From assembly GCF_037890695.1 (NCBI RefSeq), contig NZ_CP149571.1:2696001-2760000 (forward strand): a DNA stretch of 64,000 nt, read 5' to 3'. The stretch is from Aeromonas jandaei (GTDB lineage Bacteria > Pseudomonadota > Gammaproteobacteria > Enterobacterales > Aeromonadaceae). Made by a program: the position numbers and the translations under genes. Positions 9,393 to 18,399 of this stretch are shown piece after piece. The notes under the pieces are model-generated. The model worked only from the letters and a program-made list of their open reading frames with translations, was not told the origin of the DNA and did not search any database. The first letter of the stretch is position 1; each line of letters opens with the position of its first letter.

Positions 9393-10409
9393 ATGACAAG
9401 ACTCCTTGCCCCGCCACTCCAGCGCGGCGACACCATCGCTTTTTTCTCCCCCTCCAGCGCGGCAACCGCCTGGGCCCCCACCCGTTTTGCCCGCGCAAAA
9501 GCCTTTCTCGAAGAGCAAGGCTTCCGGCTCAAGGCGGGCAGCCTCACCGGCCAGCGGGATCACTGGCGCTCCGGCTCCATCGCCGCGCGGGCCGAGGAGC
9601 TCAACGCCCTTATCTGTGACCCCGAGGTGCGCTGCATCATGTCGGTGATTGGCGGCAGCAACTCCAACTCCCTGCTCCCTTATCTCGATTTTGCTGCACT
9701 CAAGCGCGATCCCAAGATCATCGTCGGCTACTCCGATGTGACGGCGCTGCTGCTCGGCATCCATGCCCAGATTGGTTTGGTCACCTTTTATGGCCCGGCG
9801 CTGGTGGCCTCGTTCGGCGAGTTGCCGCCGCTGGTGGACGAGACGCTCGCCAGTTTTTTACAGATTGTGCTGGCCGACGAGGCTGGCGTTCCCTGCACGT
9901 TGCCCACCCCGGCAAAGTGGAGCGATGAACGGCTCGATTGGGAAAATCAGACCCGGGCCAAGCAGTGCCAGCCCAACCGGCGGATCTCGGTGGGGACAGG
10001 TCGGGTAGCGGGGCGGCTGATAGGCGGCAACCTCAATACCATGGCGGGGATCTGGGGCTCCCCCTATATGCCGGCCATCGAGCGCGGCGACATTCTGCTG
10101 CTGGAGGACAGCCTGAAATCTGCCGAGACGCTGGAGCGCTCTTTTGCCCATCTCAAGTTGTGCGGGGTGTTTGATCGGATCGGCGGCCTTATCCTCGGCA
10201 AGCACGAGCTGTTCAACGATCAGGGCAGCGGCAAGCGCCCGCTCGACATCCTGCTGGAGGTGGTGGGGGCGCCGCACTTCCCCATTCTGGCGGAGTTTGA
10301 CTGCGCCCATACCCACCCCATGCAGACGTTGCCGCTGGGCGTCGAGGCGGAGCTGGATCTCGACCGCCAGCAGCTCACCTTGCTTGAGCCCTGGTGGCAG
10401 AGCACCTGA
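9393..10409 (+). CDS. S66-family LD-carboxypeptidase, MccF-like
   Basis: A 338-aa serine peptidase of family S66, which contains muramoyl-tetrapeptide LD-carboxypeptidases (LdcA, murein recycling) and MccF, which cleaves microcin C and its processed form. The catalytic serine lies in IVGYSDVTALL, the glutamate probably in LLLEDSLKSAETLERS, and the histidine in THPMQTLPLG. The AGRLIGGNLNTMAGIWGSPY stretch and the length favour the MccF-like branch over short LdcA. The ATG at 9393 follows GGAGGTG (9380-9384) by about 8 bases. A strong terminator follows. Substrate assignment cannot be made from sequence alone. Confidence 0.85.
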   Translation: MTRLLAPPLQRGDTIAFFSPSSAATAWAPTRFARAKAFLEEQGFRLKAGSLTGQRDHWRSGSIAARAEELNALICDPEVRCIMSVIGGSNSNSLLPYLDFAALKRDPKIIVGYSDVTALLLGIHAQIGLVTFYGPALVASFGELPPLVDETLASFLQIVLADEAGVPCTLPTPAKWSDERLDWENQTRAKQCQPNRRISVGTGRVAGRLIGGNLNTMAGIWGSPYMPAIERGDILLLEDSLKSAETLERSFAHLKLCGVFDRIGGLILGKHELFNDQGSGKRPLDILLEVVGAPHFPILAEFDCAHTHPMQTLPLGVEAELDLDRQQLTLLEPWWQST

Positions 10410-10422
10410 CGGAGCGCAGGAA

Positions 10423-10454
10423 ACAGACAAGGCCGCTGATGCGGCCTTGTCTGT
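10423..10454. terminator. Terminator between the MccF-like gene and the LTA-synthase-like gene
   Basis: A 14-bp perfect stem, ACAGACAAGGCCGC (10423-10436) / GCGGCCTTGTCTGT (10441-10454), loop TGAT, lying between converging genes. The T-tail is short (TGTTG), so efficiency is uncertain. Confidence 0.65.
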
Positions 10455-10472
10455 TGTTGGGGGATGGAATTG

Positions 10473-12728
10473 TCAGGGCAGGGCATCGGCCCGGAAGCTG
10501 GCACGGATCTGCGGCACCAGCGGCGAGACGTCGAATCCCTTCTCTTCGCCCAGCACCGGATGGAGCAGGGGGCCGTCATTGATCGGGGTGAGGTTGCCGG
10601 CCAGCAGCTGTCGAGTGGCTTGCCCCATCTGGTAGAGCTGGCGCACCGGCGCAAACTGGGTCGCCAGATTGAGGGGATCATCGGCGCGGGTGAAAGCCAT
10701 CATGGGGATCTGATAAGTGGCATCGCGCGCCGGTTTGTCGCCGTGAATGCCCTTTCCGGCGGACATCAAAAACGGCTGGTGATCGCCAAAGGCGATGACC
10801 AGATAGCGTTTGCCAGACTGATCGAGACTCTTGAGCAGCCGCTCCAGCGAGGCCATGGCATCCACCACCCCGGTGTAATAGGTGTTGAGCAGCTGTCTGT
10901 CACTCTCGCTCTCGTTCGGACAGGCGCCGTTGCGCTCCTGTGCCTGATAGCGGGGGCCATCGAAGGGGCCATGGCCCTGCATGGTGACCGCGTAGGCAAA
11001 GAGCGGTTTGTCATCCTGTTCGCTGCGCTTGAGCAGGTGATCGACGAGGGCATCGTCCGAGATATAGAGCCCCTTGTGCTCGAGGGTGGAAAAACGGCTG
11101 TCGAACCAGCGCTCCTGATAGCCGAGCGCCGGGATTGCCTTGGCACGGCCCCAGAATTTCTCCACATAGGGGTGGACGAACAGGGTCTGGTAGCCACTCT
11201 GGTTGGCGCTGCGGGCCAGTCCCGGCACCTGATCAGAAAGGTAGTAGTAGGGCACCACACCCTGCTTGAGCAGCCCCACCGGCAGACCGGTGTTCATCTC
11301 GAACTCCGCCAGCACCGTCATGCCGCCGGTAGTGGGTGAGTGGATGGTCTTGTGCCACTGCTGGATGGTGGCGGGCAGGTTCAGGGTGGGCGCGGGGGCG
11401 CAGAGCCGCCCCTGCCAGTCGAGCATCAGCGACTCATATTGCAGCACGATCACCAGATCCCAGCGCGGCGCCGCCCCCTCTGGCGGTTGGCTCAGCCGGG
11501 GGGTGAATTCGTTGATCTGCAGCGGGTAGCGAAACACGCTGCCCTGCTCCAGCATCTCGTCCACCAGATTGAACAGATAGAGGCCGGGGCCGGAGCGGAT
11601 GATGTCCCTGTGGTAGTTGACCGCCCGATCCACGTAGCGCACGTTGGCCCCCAGCAGCTTGTTGCTGGTCTGGGTGGCAAACACGCAAAGGGCAAAGAAG
11701 GCCACGGTGGCGGCGGCGGTGCGCAGGATCCAGCGGGAGAGGGCAAAGCGCCAGCAGAGGAAGATCGCCATAGCGCCGCCAAGCAACGGCACGACGGGGT
11801 GCTGATCCTGCAGGATCCGCAGCAGCGCCATCAGGTTGCCGAGATCATCGCCGCCGAGCGGCACGCCATAGATGGCGATCTTCATGAAGTTGGCCAGCAG
11901 TCCTATGCCGGAGAGGGCGGTAAAGACCAGCCCCATATAGAGGTTGAATCCGGCCAGCGCGCAGAGGCTCCAGCCCAGCACCATACTGCCCCAGGCGAGG
12001 TAGTAGTGCTCCGGGCGAAAGCCTGACCAGAGCAGAAACTCCCCCAGTTTGAACACCACGAAGCCGTGCAGCAGCACGAAGGTGAGGTTGCCGAGCAGCA
12101 GGCTGCCGATGATGCGCCAGCGCAGGCTGCGGCGCAGACTTGGCAGCACCGCCTTCAGCACGGCGGCGCTCAGCGCCAGCACCAGCGTCAGGCTCACCAT
12201 CAGGTAGGTGAGGTTGAAGCCCTGCTCCGGCAGGGTCTGCAGGATCTGGCTGAAGTCGCCGCTCTCGGGGCGGTCTGCCAGCAGCAGGCCGATCCGCAGC
12301 TGGTAACGGCTGGCCAGTGCATCGTCGGGGGCGCGCAAGGTGCTGTTGAGATCCAGGGTGCAGCGGTTGTTGCGGCACACCTGACGCTTCTCCACCGGCT
12401 GGCTCAGCTCGTCGATCCGCTCCCCCTTGTCATTGAGCAGCTCCACCCGCACCTTGTCCCCCGGCTGGAGTGGCCCTCGCAGTTGCCACTGGCTGCGCAC
12501 CACCAGATAGAGGCCGCGGCTGTCGCTTTTATAGAGCAGAGCGTGGCGGGTGAGGGTGGCCAGCGGGTTGTCGGCGGGCCCCAGTACCAGAGGTTGGGCA
12601 CGGCCAAGCCAGCTGCCGGGATTGATGAGGGGCAGCAGCAGGGTGACGATGAGCAGGCCACCGAGCAGGATCAGCAGCAGGCGGGAGAGACTCAGGGCAC
12701 GGCGACGGCCTGAGAAAGGGCGATTCAT
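10473..12728 (-). CDS. LTA synthase-like membrane sulfatase/phosphotransferase
   Basis: A 751-aa inner-membrane protein with an N-terminal membrane helix, a periplasmic insert (about residues 40-170, containing a CRNNRC pair), a block of several membrane helices (about 175-390) and a C-terminal periplasmic alkaline-phosphatase-superfamily domain. Active-site landmarks of the LtaS/OpgB group are visible: YESLMLD, a TTGGMT-AEFEMNTG segment whose Thr471 would be the nucleophile, an HGPF motif, and FGDHQPF for metal binding. Gram-negative members transfer phosphoglycerol or phosphoethanolamine to glycans or lipids, and that is the most likely role. It is a single-gene unit on the minus strand, divergent from the kinase-like gene. 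Confidence 0.8.
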   Translation of the reverse strand: MNRPFSGRRRALSLSRLLLILLGGLLIVTLLLPLINPGSWLGRAQPLVLGPADNPLATLTRHALLYKSDSRGLYLVVRSQWQLRGPLQPGDKVRVELLNDKGERIDELSQPVEKRQVCRNNRCTLDLNSTLRAPDDALASRYQLRIGLLLADRPESGDFSQILQTLPEQGFNLTYLMVSLTLVLALSAAVLKAVLPSLRRSLRWRIIGSLLLGNLTFVLLHGFVVFKLGEFLLWSGFRPEHYYLAWGSMVLGWSLCALAGFNLYMGLVFTALSGIGLLANFMKIAIYGVPLGGDDLGNLMALLRILQDQHPVVPLLGGAMAIFLCWRFALSRWILRTAAATVAFFALCVFATQTSNKLLGANVRYVDRAVNYHRDIIRSGPGLYLFNLVDEMLEQGSVFRYPLQINEFTPRLSQPPEGAAPRWDLVIVLQYESLMLDWQGRLCAPAPTLNLPATIQQWHKTIHSPTTGGMTVLAEFEMNTGLPVGLLKQGVVPYYYLSDQVPGLARSANQSGYQTLFVHPYVEKFWGRAKAIPALGYQERWFDSRFSTLEHKGLYISDDALVDHLLKRSEQDDKPLFAYAVTMQGHGPFDGPRYQAQERNGACPNESESDRQLLNTYYTGVVDAMASLERLLKSLDQSGKRYLVIAFGDHQPFLMSAGKGIHGDKPARDATYQIPMMAFTRADDPLNLATQFAPVRQLYQMGQATRQLLAGNLTPINDGPLLHPVLGEEKGFDVSPLVPQIRASFRADALP

Positions 12729-12983
12729 ATCAGCTCATCCTTTGAGCAAGTGAGAGAGATGCAGATCATCTGCATACTATTTGACCCGATGGTGCGTGGC
12801 CGGTTCATGGATGTCAATTTAATGACCGCCTGATGAATTTTTGGTTGCACTTCGGCCCTGCATATTGTGATCCCGATCGAGAGGTTGTCCGGAATATGTG
12901 ATGAAAGCGTCATCATGAACGTTTGCTGCTGGTCTGCGAGAGAGGTGCTGTTTAGTCTCTCAGTAGCGACAGGAGGTACATGT

Positions 12984-14069
12984 ATGAATCCCAAGGTGAT
13001 GGCACGGCAAGCCAGATTGCTGCGTATGCTCGAGAGCAAGGAGGAGATCCGGGTCGGGCGCGAACGTGACTGTCCGCTTCCCGTGGCGCAGCTGGTCAAA
13101 CTCAAGGATTCCCATCCGTCGGTGATCAAGGTCTATCGTCACGGTCTTACCGCCGAGGTGTTTCATCTCAAGATCGATGGCCATCACTGGTGCCTCAAGC
13201 GGCGCCGCAACGATTCGCTGGTCGCCAACCTCGATGGCAAGACCGCTTTCCTCACCGAACTGGAGCGGCGGCGCGAAATCGAAGCGCTGCGCGAGTTGCA
13301 TCCCACCGTGCTCTCCCACGTGGTCTGTACCAGCTTTGGTTCGGCCCGGGCTGGCATTCTGGTCTCGCCCTGGCTGCGGGGCGTGCCGGTGCATCAGCTC
13401 AACGAGCGCAATCTGGCGCAGATGCTGGAGGTGCAGGGGGAGCTGGCCCGCTGGGGCTGGTTCGACTGGGATCCGAGCCCGGGCAACCTGCTCGATGATG
13501 GCGAACATATCAGCGTGTTCGATTTTGGTTACATGTGGCCCTTTGATCCCCGTTTCGAGTACAACTCCAACGGGCTGGTCGACCCGCAATTTCATGTGCC
13601 GGAGCGGCTGGAGACCCGCACCCTCTCCGGGCTCTGGCTCGATGAGGCCGATCCCTTGCCGCAGTTCCGCTACTGGCGCGAGCTCTGTCTGAAATGGGTG
13701 AAACGGGAGATCCACCACCTGATACGGGAAGGCGCCAGCGCACCCGTGCTGGCCCGGTTGCAGAGCCTGCAAGGGGAGTGGAGTGCCGCGCTGGCAAGCG
13801 ACGAGGCGCTCGCCGCCAACTGGTGGCGGGATATGTATCGCAGCCACCGGCTCGATGTGGCCGACGATCTCAGTGGCCGAAGCTGCAGCCCGCTCACCCT
13901 GCGTCGTCTCGACTGGCTGGAGCAGGCGGTGACCGACCACTACGAACAGCTGGTCGACAATCTCTCCAGCGAGGAGGTGGGGCTCGGCCAGAGCGAGCTG
14001 CTGGCCAGATTGCAACGCCAGCGCCGCGAGGTGATGGCGTGCCAGTTGCCGGTGACTACCTGCGCCTGA
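12984..14069 (+). CDS. Orphan protein-kinase-fold protein
   Basis: A 361-aa protein that I cannot place in a named family, but its central part looks kinase-like. Lys72 in HWCLKRR could be the ATP-binding lysine. A catalytic-loop-like D163-PSPG-N168 follows (WFDWDPSPGNLLDD), and a DFG (Asp180, VFDFGYMW) sits 12 residues later, the spacing seen in aminoglycoside-phosphotransferase and lipopolysaccharide-kinase types. The C-terminal 170 residues are helical and charged. The ATG at 12984 has an ideal AGGAGGT (12971-12977) 6 bases upstream. It has no membrane segment. It is monocistronic, with a terminator directly behind. The substrate is unknown. Confidence 0.7.
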   Translation: MNPKVMARQARLLRMLESKEEIRVGRERDCPLPVAQLVKLKDSHPSVIKVYRHGLTAEVFHLKIDGHHWCLKRRRNDSLVANLDGKTAFLTELERRREIEALRELHPTVLSHVVCTSFGSARAGILVSPWLRGVPVHQLNERNLAQMLEVQGELARWGWFDWDPSPGNLLDDGEHISVFDFGYMWPFDPRFEYNSNGLVDPQFHVPERLETRTLSGLWLDEADPLPQFRYWRELCLKWVKREIHHLIREGASAPVLARLQSLQGEWSAALASDEALAANWWRDMYRSHRLDVADDLSGRSCSPLTLRRLDWLEQAVTDHYEQLVDNLSSEEVGLGQSELLARLQRQRREVMACQLPVTTCA

Positions 14070-14095
14070 GCCAACGCCTCAGCGAAACAGAAATG

Positions 14096-14122
14096 AAAAG
14101 GGCACCTTGCGGGTGCCCTTTT
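14096..14122. terminator. Bidirectional terminator between the kinase-like gene and lysC
   Basis: Stem AAAAGGGCACC (14096-14106) / GGTGCCCTTTT (14112-14122), 5-base loop. A and T runs on both sides suit both converging transcripts. Confidence 0.85.
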
Positions 14123-14150
14123 ACATGGTCGTATTTGTCCGCTGTGAGGG

Positions 14151-15503
14151 TTAGTCCAGCAGCTCCTGATGGAGGCGGTTGACGATCTGGCCCGCTTCGC
14201 CCTCTTTGACCAGGAAGCAGAGGTTGTGAGCGCTGGCGCCATAGCAGATCATCCGGATGTTGTGATCGCGCAGGGCATCGAATACCCGGCTACCCACCCC
14301 GTTGACCTCGCTCATCCGGTTGCCGATGAGCGCCACCAGAGCCAGCTCGTTCTCCACCTCGACTTTGCAGAGCTGGCTGAGTTCAGCCAGCACCTTGTCG
14401 CTGAGCACAGGTTCGCCATTGCTCTGGCTGCCGGTGTGATCCAGGGTGAGCGACACGCTCACCTCCGAGGTGGTGATGAGGTCTACCGAGATGCGATGAC
14501 GGGCCAGAATGCCGAACACCTCGGCCAGAAAGCCATAGGCATGGAACATGTTGAGGCTGTGCAGGGTGACCAACACCTGCTGGCGACGCAGGGCCACGGC
14601 GCGAAACAGCGGGCTGGTGTCCGTGGTGGAGCGGATCCAGGTTCCCCCTGCCTGCGGCTCCCTGCTTGAGCCGACAAAGACCGGAATGTTCTGGCGCACC
14701 GCCGGTTGCAATGTGGCCGGGTGGAGCACCTTGGCGCCGAAGGTGGCCATCTCTGCCGCCTCGACAAAGCTGATTTCGGGAATGGGGCGGGCCCGGGTGA
14801 CGAGGCGCGGATCCGTGGTGTAGATGCCTGGTACATCGGTCCAGATCTCGATACTGGTGGCATCGAGCGCCTCGGCGAGCAGGGCCGCGCTGTAGTCGGA
14901 GCCGCCACGGCCAAGCGTGGTGGTGCGACCATCGCCATCGGCACCGATAAAGCCCTGGGTGATGACGAGGGTGTCGCCGAGCACCGGGCCCAGCGTCTGC
15001 TGGCAGAGATCGCGAGTCGCGTTCAGGTCGACGGTGGCCTTGCCAAAGCGGCTGTCGGTGCGCATCAGCTGGCGTACATCCTGCCAGTGGGCATTGACGC
15101 CGCGCTGGCGCAGCAACTCGGTAAAGAGGCGGGTCGACATCAGTTCGCCGCAGGCGATGAGGCGATCAGCCAGTTCGGCATCGGTCTGCTGGCTGGCCTG
15201 CTGCGCCATGGTGCGGATTTCGCTGAGCTGATCGTGGATCAGGGCCGTCACCTCGGCGGGGTGACCAAGGTCGGCCAGAATGGCCTGCTGAATGTCGGCC
15301 AGCTTGGCCAGTTGGGCTTCGCGGCCTGCGTCGTCCAGCTCGCCCTGAGCCAGTGCCACCAGCAGATTGGTGACGCCGGCGCTGGCGCTCAGCACCACGA
15401 TGCGGGTAGCGGGATTGGCCAGCACGATATCGGCGCAGTTGTTCATGGCCGCGGCGTTGGCGACACTGGTTCCGCCAAACTTGGCGACATTGATCGGGCT
15501 CAT
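14151..15503 (-). CDS. lysC: Lysine-sensitive aspartate kinase III
   Basis: Cytoplasmic enzyme that phosphorylates aspartate, the first step to lysine, threonine, methionine and diaminopimelate. The 450-aa protein starts with the kinase signature NVAKFGGTSVAN, has the substrate-binding LGRGGSDYSAALLAEAL and WTDVPGIYTTDPR segments, and ends with two ACT regulatory domains (about residues 310-450; HSLNMFHAYGFLAEVFGIL and VALIGNRM). Length and lack of a homoserine dehydrogenase domain identify the monofunctional lysine-inhibited type. The ATG at 15503 is preceded by AGGAG with 6-base spacing. Expression is controlled by an upstream lysine riboswitch and a good sigma-70 promoter. Confidence 0.95.
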   Translation of the reverse strand: MSPINVAKFGGTSVANAAAMNNCADIVLANPATRIVVLSASAGVTNLLVALAQGELDDAGREAQLAKLADIQQAILADLGHPAEVTALIHDQLSEIRTMAQQASQQTDAELADRLIACGELMSTRLFTELLRQRGVNAHWQDVRQLMRTDSRFGKATVDLNATRDLCQQTLGPVLGDTLVITQGFIGADGDGRTTTLGRGGSDYSAALLAEALDATSIEIWTDVPGIYTTDPRLVTRARPIPEISFVEAAEMATFGAKVLHPATLQPAVRQNIPVFVGSSREPQAGGTWIRSTTDTSPLFRAVALRRQQVLVTLHSLNMFHAYGFLAEVFGILARHRISVDLITTSEVSVSLTLDHTGSQSNGEPVLSDKVLAELSQLCKVEVENELALVALIGNRMSEVNGVGSRVFDALRDHNIRMICYGASAHNLCFLVKEGEAGQIVNRLHQELLD

Positions 15504-15597
15504 TGCTTACTCCTGTCTTAATTTAAAAATCCGGATCCATCGGGCAAAAAAGAGAGGAGGAGGCTGAAAATGGCAGGAATGTGCGAAGCGATCCCGG

Positions 15598-15815
15598 CCA
15601 GAAGCACTCCACCCGCAGAGCCCATCCCGTACCCGCCCCTGACAGGGCGCGGTGGGGGATGACCACTACCGATGACAACCCGGGGGATTCAGCCCCCGCA
15701 GCCGACACTGAGGTTTCCAGTCTCCTCAGATGTCTCGGCGCTGCTCCCCCTGACCCAAGTTCACCGGACTCTGGCGTCCTCTCTCGGGCTGCCTGGGCAG
15801 CGCTCCTCTTCTGGC
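15598..15815 (-). ncRNA. Lysine riboswitch (L box) in the lysC leader
   Basis: On the minus strand the leader contains the hallmark elements of the lysine aptamer: P1 strands CCAGAAG (15814-15808) and CUUCUGG (15604-15598), the conserved GAAGAGG just inside P1, a GCUGAAUCCCCC-type loop segment within GGGGGCUGAAUCCCCCGG, then GGGUUGUCA, and the GGUGGAGUGC next to the 3' P1 strand. These match the E. coli lysC leader motif by motif. The remaining ~90 bases to the start codon form the expression platform; no obvious intrinsic terminator is present, so translational control of the AGGAG is more likely. Confidence 0.93.
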
Positions 15816-15841
15816 TCCACCATGGCGGTGGAGTGCATTTA

Positions 15842-15871
15842 GAAATACCTTGCGTTGGATTGGACTGTCAA
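15842..15871 (-). promoter_or_regulatory. Sigma-70 promoter of lysC
   Basis: On the minus strand a perfect -35 TTGACA (15871-15866) is followed after 18 bp by TATTTC (15847-15842). This would start transcription near 15835, about 20 bases before the riboswitch aptamer, which makes the placement sensible. Confidence 0.65.
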
Positions 15872-15925
15872 TCGAGTTTGTAAAAAAGTTCAAAATGTCA
15901 GCTAACTCAACGCAGAATCAATGGC

Positions 15926-17254
15926 TTACACAATGGTTTTTGACAAAACCTTGGAGCGACGCTGCCAGTTGTAGAGGCGCTGGCGCTCAACCGGCAGATC
16001 CTCCACTTCCAGCGGTTCGAACCCCCGCTCCCGGAACCAGTGGATGGAGCGGGTGGTGAGCACGAACAGGCGGCGGATGCCGAGCCGCTTGGCCCGCTCG
16101 GCCACCTTGGCCACCAGCTGATCCCCCCGATTGGAGTTGCGATAGTCGGGATGGATGGCGACGCAGGCCATCTCCGCCATCGCCTCTTCCATAAAGCAGT
16201 AGAGGGCCGCGCAGCCGATGATGAGGCCATCGCGCTCGATGATGGTGAACTTGTCGATCTCCATCTCCAGCTGCTCGCGGGAGCGGCGCACCAGAATGCC
16301 TTCCTCCTCCAGCGGGCGAATGAGATCGAGAATGCCGCCGATGTCCTCGATGGTGGCGGCACGGGCCTGCTCGGCGCTCTCCCGCACAATCTGGGTACCG
16401 AGGCCGTCGCGGCTGAACAGTTCCTGCAGCATGGCGCCATCATCCTGATAACTCACCAGATGGGAGCGGGGCACCCCGCCGCGGCAGGAGGCAATCGCCG
16501 CGCGCAGATAACGGGCGGTGCCGGACATCTCTTCTCCCGCCTGCTCCAGCTCCACCAGCAGCTCTTCGGCCTGCTCGGGGAAGAGCTCGGAGATAGCTTC
16601 GCCGTGTCTGTCCATCACCCCCTGGGTGCTGCTGAAGCAGATAAGCTTGTCCGCCTTGAGATCGACCGCCACCCGGCGAGCCACCTCTTCCGAGCTCAGG
16701 TTAAAGCTCTCGCCGGTGACCGAGCAGCCGATGGGGGAGATGAGCACCAGACTCTTCTGATCGAGCTGGCGGGTGATCCCCTCCACATCGATGCGGCGCA
16801 CCCGGCCGCTGTGGCAAAAGTCGATGCCATCATCCACCCCCAGCGGCTGGGCGGTGACGAAGTTGCCGCTCACCACGCTGATCCGCGCACCCTGCATCGG
16901 AGTGTTGGCGAGCCCCATGGAGAGCTGGGCAGTGATGTCATATTGCAGGCCGCCACACACCTGTTTGATGATGGCGAAGCTCTCGTCATCGGTGACCCGG
17001 ATCCGCTTGTGGTACTGGGCCTCGATGCCGGCGCGGGCCAACGCTTCATCGTTTTGCGGACGTGAACCAAACACCAGCACCAGCCGTATGCCCAGAGTCT
17101 GCAGCAGGGCGATATCGCTGACGATATTGGCAAAGTTGGGGTGGCAGACGGCTTCCCCCCCCATCATCAGCACAAAGGTGGCGCCCCGATGGACATTGAC
17201 ATAGGGAGTAGATTGCCGGAAGGCATTGACCAGACTGGGTTCGCGTTCACGCAC
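15926..17254 (-). CDS. argA: N-acetylglutamate synthase
   Basis: Catalyses acetyl-CoA-dependent acetylation of glutamate, the first step of arginine synthesis. It has an N-terminal amino-acid-kinase-like regulatory domain (THR-like [24 protein letters not shown]) and a C-terminal GNAT acetyltransferase domain (about residues 295-442; [20 protein letters not shown]). The open frame extends to 17311, but GTG at 17254 gives 442 aa, matching the 443 aa of E. coli ArgA, and begins [15 protein letters not shown] as family members do. The candidate ARG boxes at 17295-17333 overlap the longer frame, which further argues for the shorter start. Ribosome site GGAAG lies about 9 bases upstream. Confidence 0.92.
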   Translation of the reverse strand: MREREPSLVNAFRQSTPYVNVHRGATFVLMMGGEAVCHPNFANIVSDIALLQTLGIRLVLVFGSRPQNDEALARAGIEAQYHKRIRVTDDESFAIIKQVCGGLQYDITAQLSMGLANTPMQGARISVVSGNFVTAQPLGVDDGIDFCHSGRVRRIDVEGITRQLDQKSLVLISPIGCSVTGESFNLSSEEVARRVAVDLKADKLICFSSTQGVMDRHGEAISELFPEQAEELLVELEQAGEEMSGTARYLRAAIASCRGGVPRSHLVSYQDDGAMLQELFSRDGLGTQIVRESAEQARAATIEDIGGILDLIRPLEEEGILVRRSREQLEMEIDKFTIIERDGLIIGCAALYCFMEEAMAEMACVAIHPDYRNSNRGDQLVAKVAERAKRLGIRRLFVLTTRSIHWFRERGFEPLEVEDLPVERQRLYNWQRRSKVLSKTIV

Positions 17255-17294
17255 TTGATATTTCTTCCATAAAAAAACAGCGATTGGCTCAATA

Positions 17295-17333
17295 TATGAA
17301 AATAAATTCACAAATCAAGACTAAATATTGATT
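17295..17333. promoter_or_regulatory. Tandem ARG boxes (ArgR operator) upstream of argA
   Basis: A near-consensus core TGAAAATAAATTCA (17297-17310) is followed by a weaker core AGACTAAATATTGA (17318-17331). The cores are 21 bp apart, i.e. two 18-bp ARG boxes with the standard 3-bp spacer. The position between argA and divergent msrA fits arginine repression of argA. Confidence 0.75.
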
Positions 17334-17522
17334 TGGCTGGGTTTGTTGGCCAACCGGATGCCTTGCCCGGACGTAACTTGCCAAAGTGGCAGGAGAGGCG
17401 CAGGGGAGTGAAGAGGAGGAAGGGGGCGGGAGGCGCCGGTTGATCCGGTGCCACAAACTGTTATCTTCGATGCTCCTTTTCGTCATCGTGCATTGGCACC
17501 GGTTTTTACAAGGAGTGGCTTG

Positions 17523-18155
17523 ATGGAACAGATTATTTCGCCGGCAGAGGCGTTGCCGGGGCGCAGCGAGGCCATGGTGATTGGCCAGCAGCATGCAGTA
17601 AACGGCCATCCGACTCAGGGGCCCTGGCCCGAGAACATGGCGATCGCCTGGTTTGGCATGGGCTGCTTCTGGGGCGTGGAGCGCCTGTTCTGGCAGCAGC
17701 CCGGGGTCTACTCCACCGCGGCAGGTTATCAGGGCGGCGTCACCCCCAATCCCACCTACAAGGAGGTGTGCAGCGGCCTGACCGGCCATGCCGAGACGGT
17801 GCAGGTGGTGTTTGATCCGGCGGTGATCAGCTATGGCGATCTGCTCAAATTGTTCTGGGAGCAGCACGATCCGGCGCAGGGTATGCGTCAGGGCGGGGAC
17901 ATTGGTACCCAGTACCGCTCGGTCATCTTCTATGGTGACGAGAGCCAGCAGGTCATCGCCCAGCAGAGTCTGGCGGCTTACCAGCAGGCCATGGCGGCAA
18001 GCGGTGACAGCCGGGCCATCACCACCCGCATCCTGCCGTTGGCACCCTTCTACTACGCCGAGGATTATCACCAGCAATATCTGGAGAAGAACCCGGATGG
18101 CTACTGCGGATTGGGTGGCATTGGAGTCTGTTTGCCGCCCAGCCTGAACCGCTGA
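17523..18155 (+). CDS. msrA: Peptide-methionine (S)-S-oxide reductase
   Basis: Repairs oxidised methionine (S-sulfoxide). The 210-aa protein has the catalytic [12 protein letters not shown] motif, GYQGG, the [11 protein letters not shown] segment and a C-terminal [12 protein letters not shown] with the resolving cysteines. The N-terminal ~45 residues before the catalytic domain (starting [11 protein letters not shown]) are typical of the longer, E. coli-like form. The ATG at 17523 has AGGAG at 17511-17515. It is transcribed divergently from argA and followed by a terminator at 18338. Confidence 0.94.
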   Translation: MEQIISPAEALPGRSEAMVIGQQHAVNGHPTQGPWPENMAIAWFGMGCFWGVERLFWQQPGVYSTAAGYQGGVTPNPTYKEVCSGLTGHAETVQVVFDPAVISYGDLLKLFWEQHDPAQGMRQGGDIGTQYRSVIFYGDESQQVIAQQSLAAYQQAMAASGDSRAITTRILPLAPFYYAEDYHQQYLEKNPDGYCGLGGIGVCLPPSLNR

Positions 18156-18337
18156 ACAGGTTTGTAGTCGATTCCGTAAAAAAGTGAAAATAAATGGTCG
18201 GAGGAGGGAACTTATTGCGACCAGTCGGGACTAACTAGGTAGCGTCCAGGGATCGGATGCGAAGTCCAGACACATTTCTTGCCTTGATAACCGCTTGATG
18301 AATGAACGCACTGGCGGGTTGAAAATGATAGCAAGCA

Positions 18338-18363
18338 GGGCTGCCCATCAAGGCGGCCCTTTT
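18338..18363 (+). terminator. Rho-independent terminator downstream of msrA
   Basis: Stem GGGCTGCC (18338-18345) / GGCGGCCC (18352-18359), loop CATCAA, then TTTT. The roughly 180 bp between msrA and the hairpin holds nothing else I can identify. Confidence 0.7.
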
Positions 18364-18399
18364 CATATCTGCTTGTTTTAGCTCGGGAGGGGCGATCGG

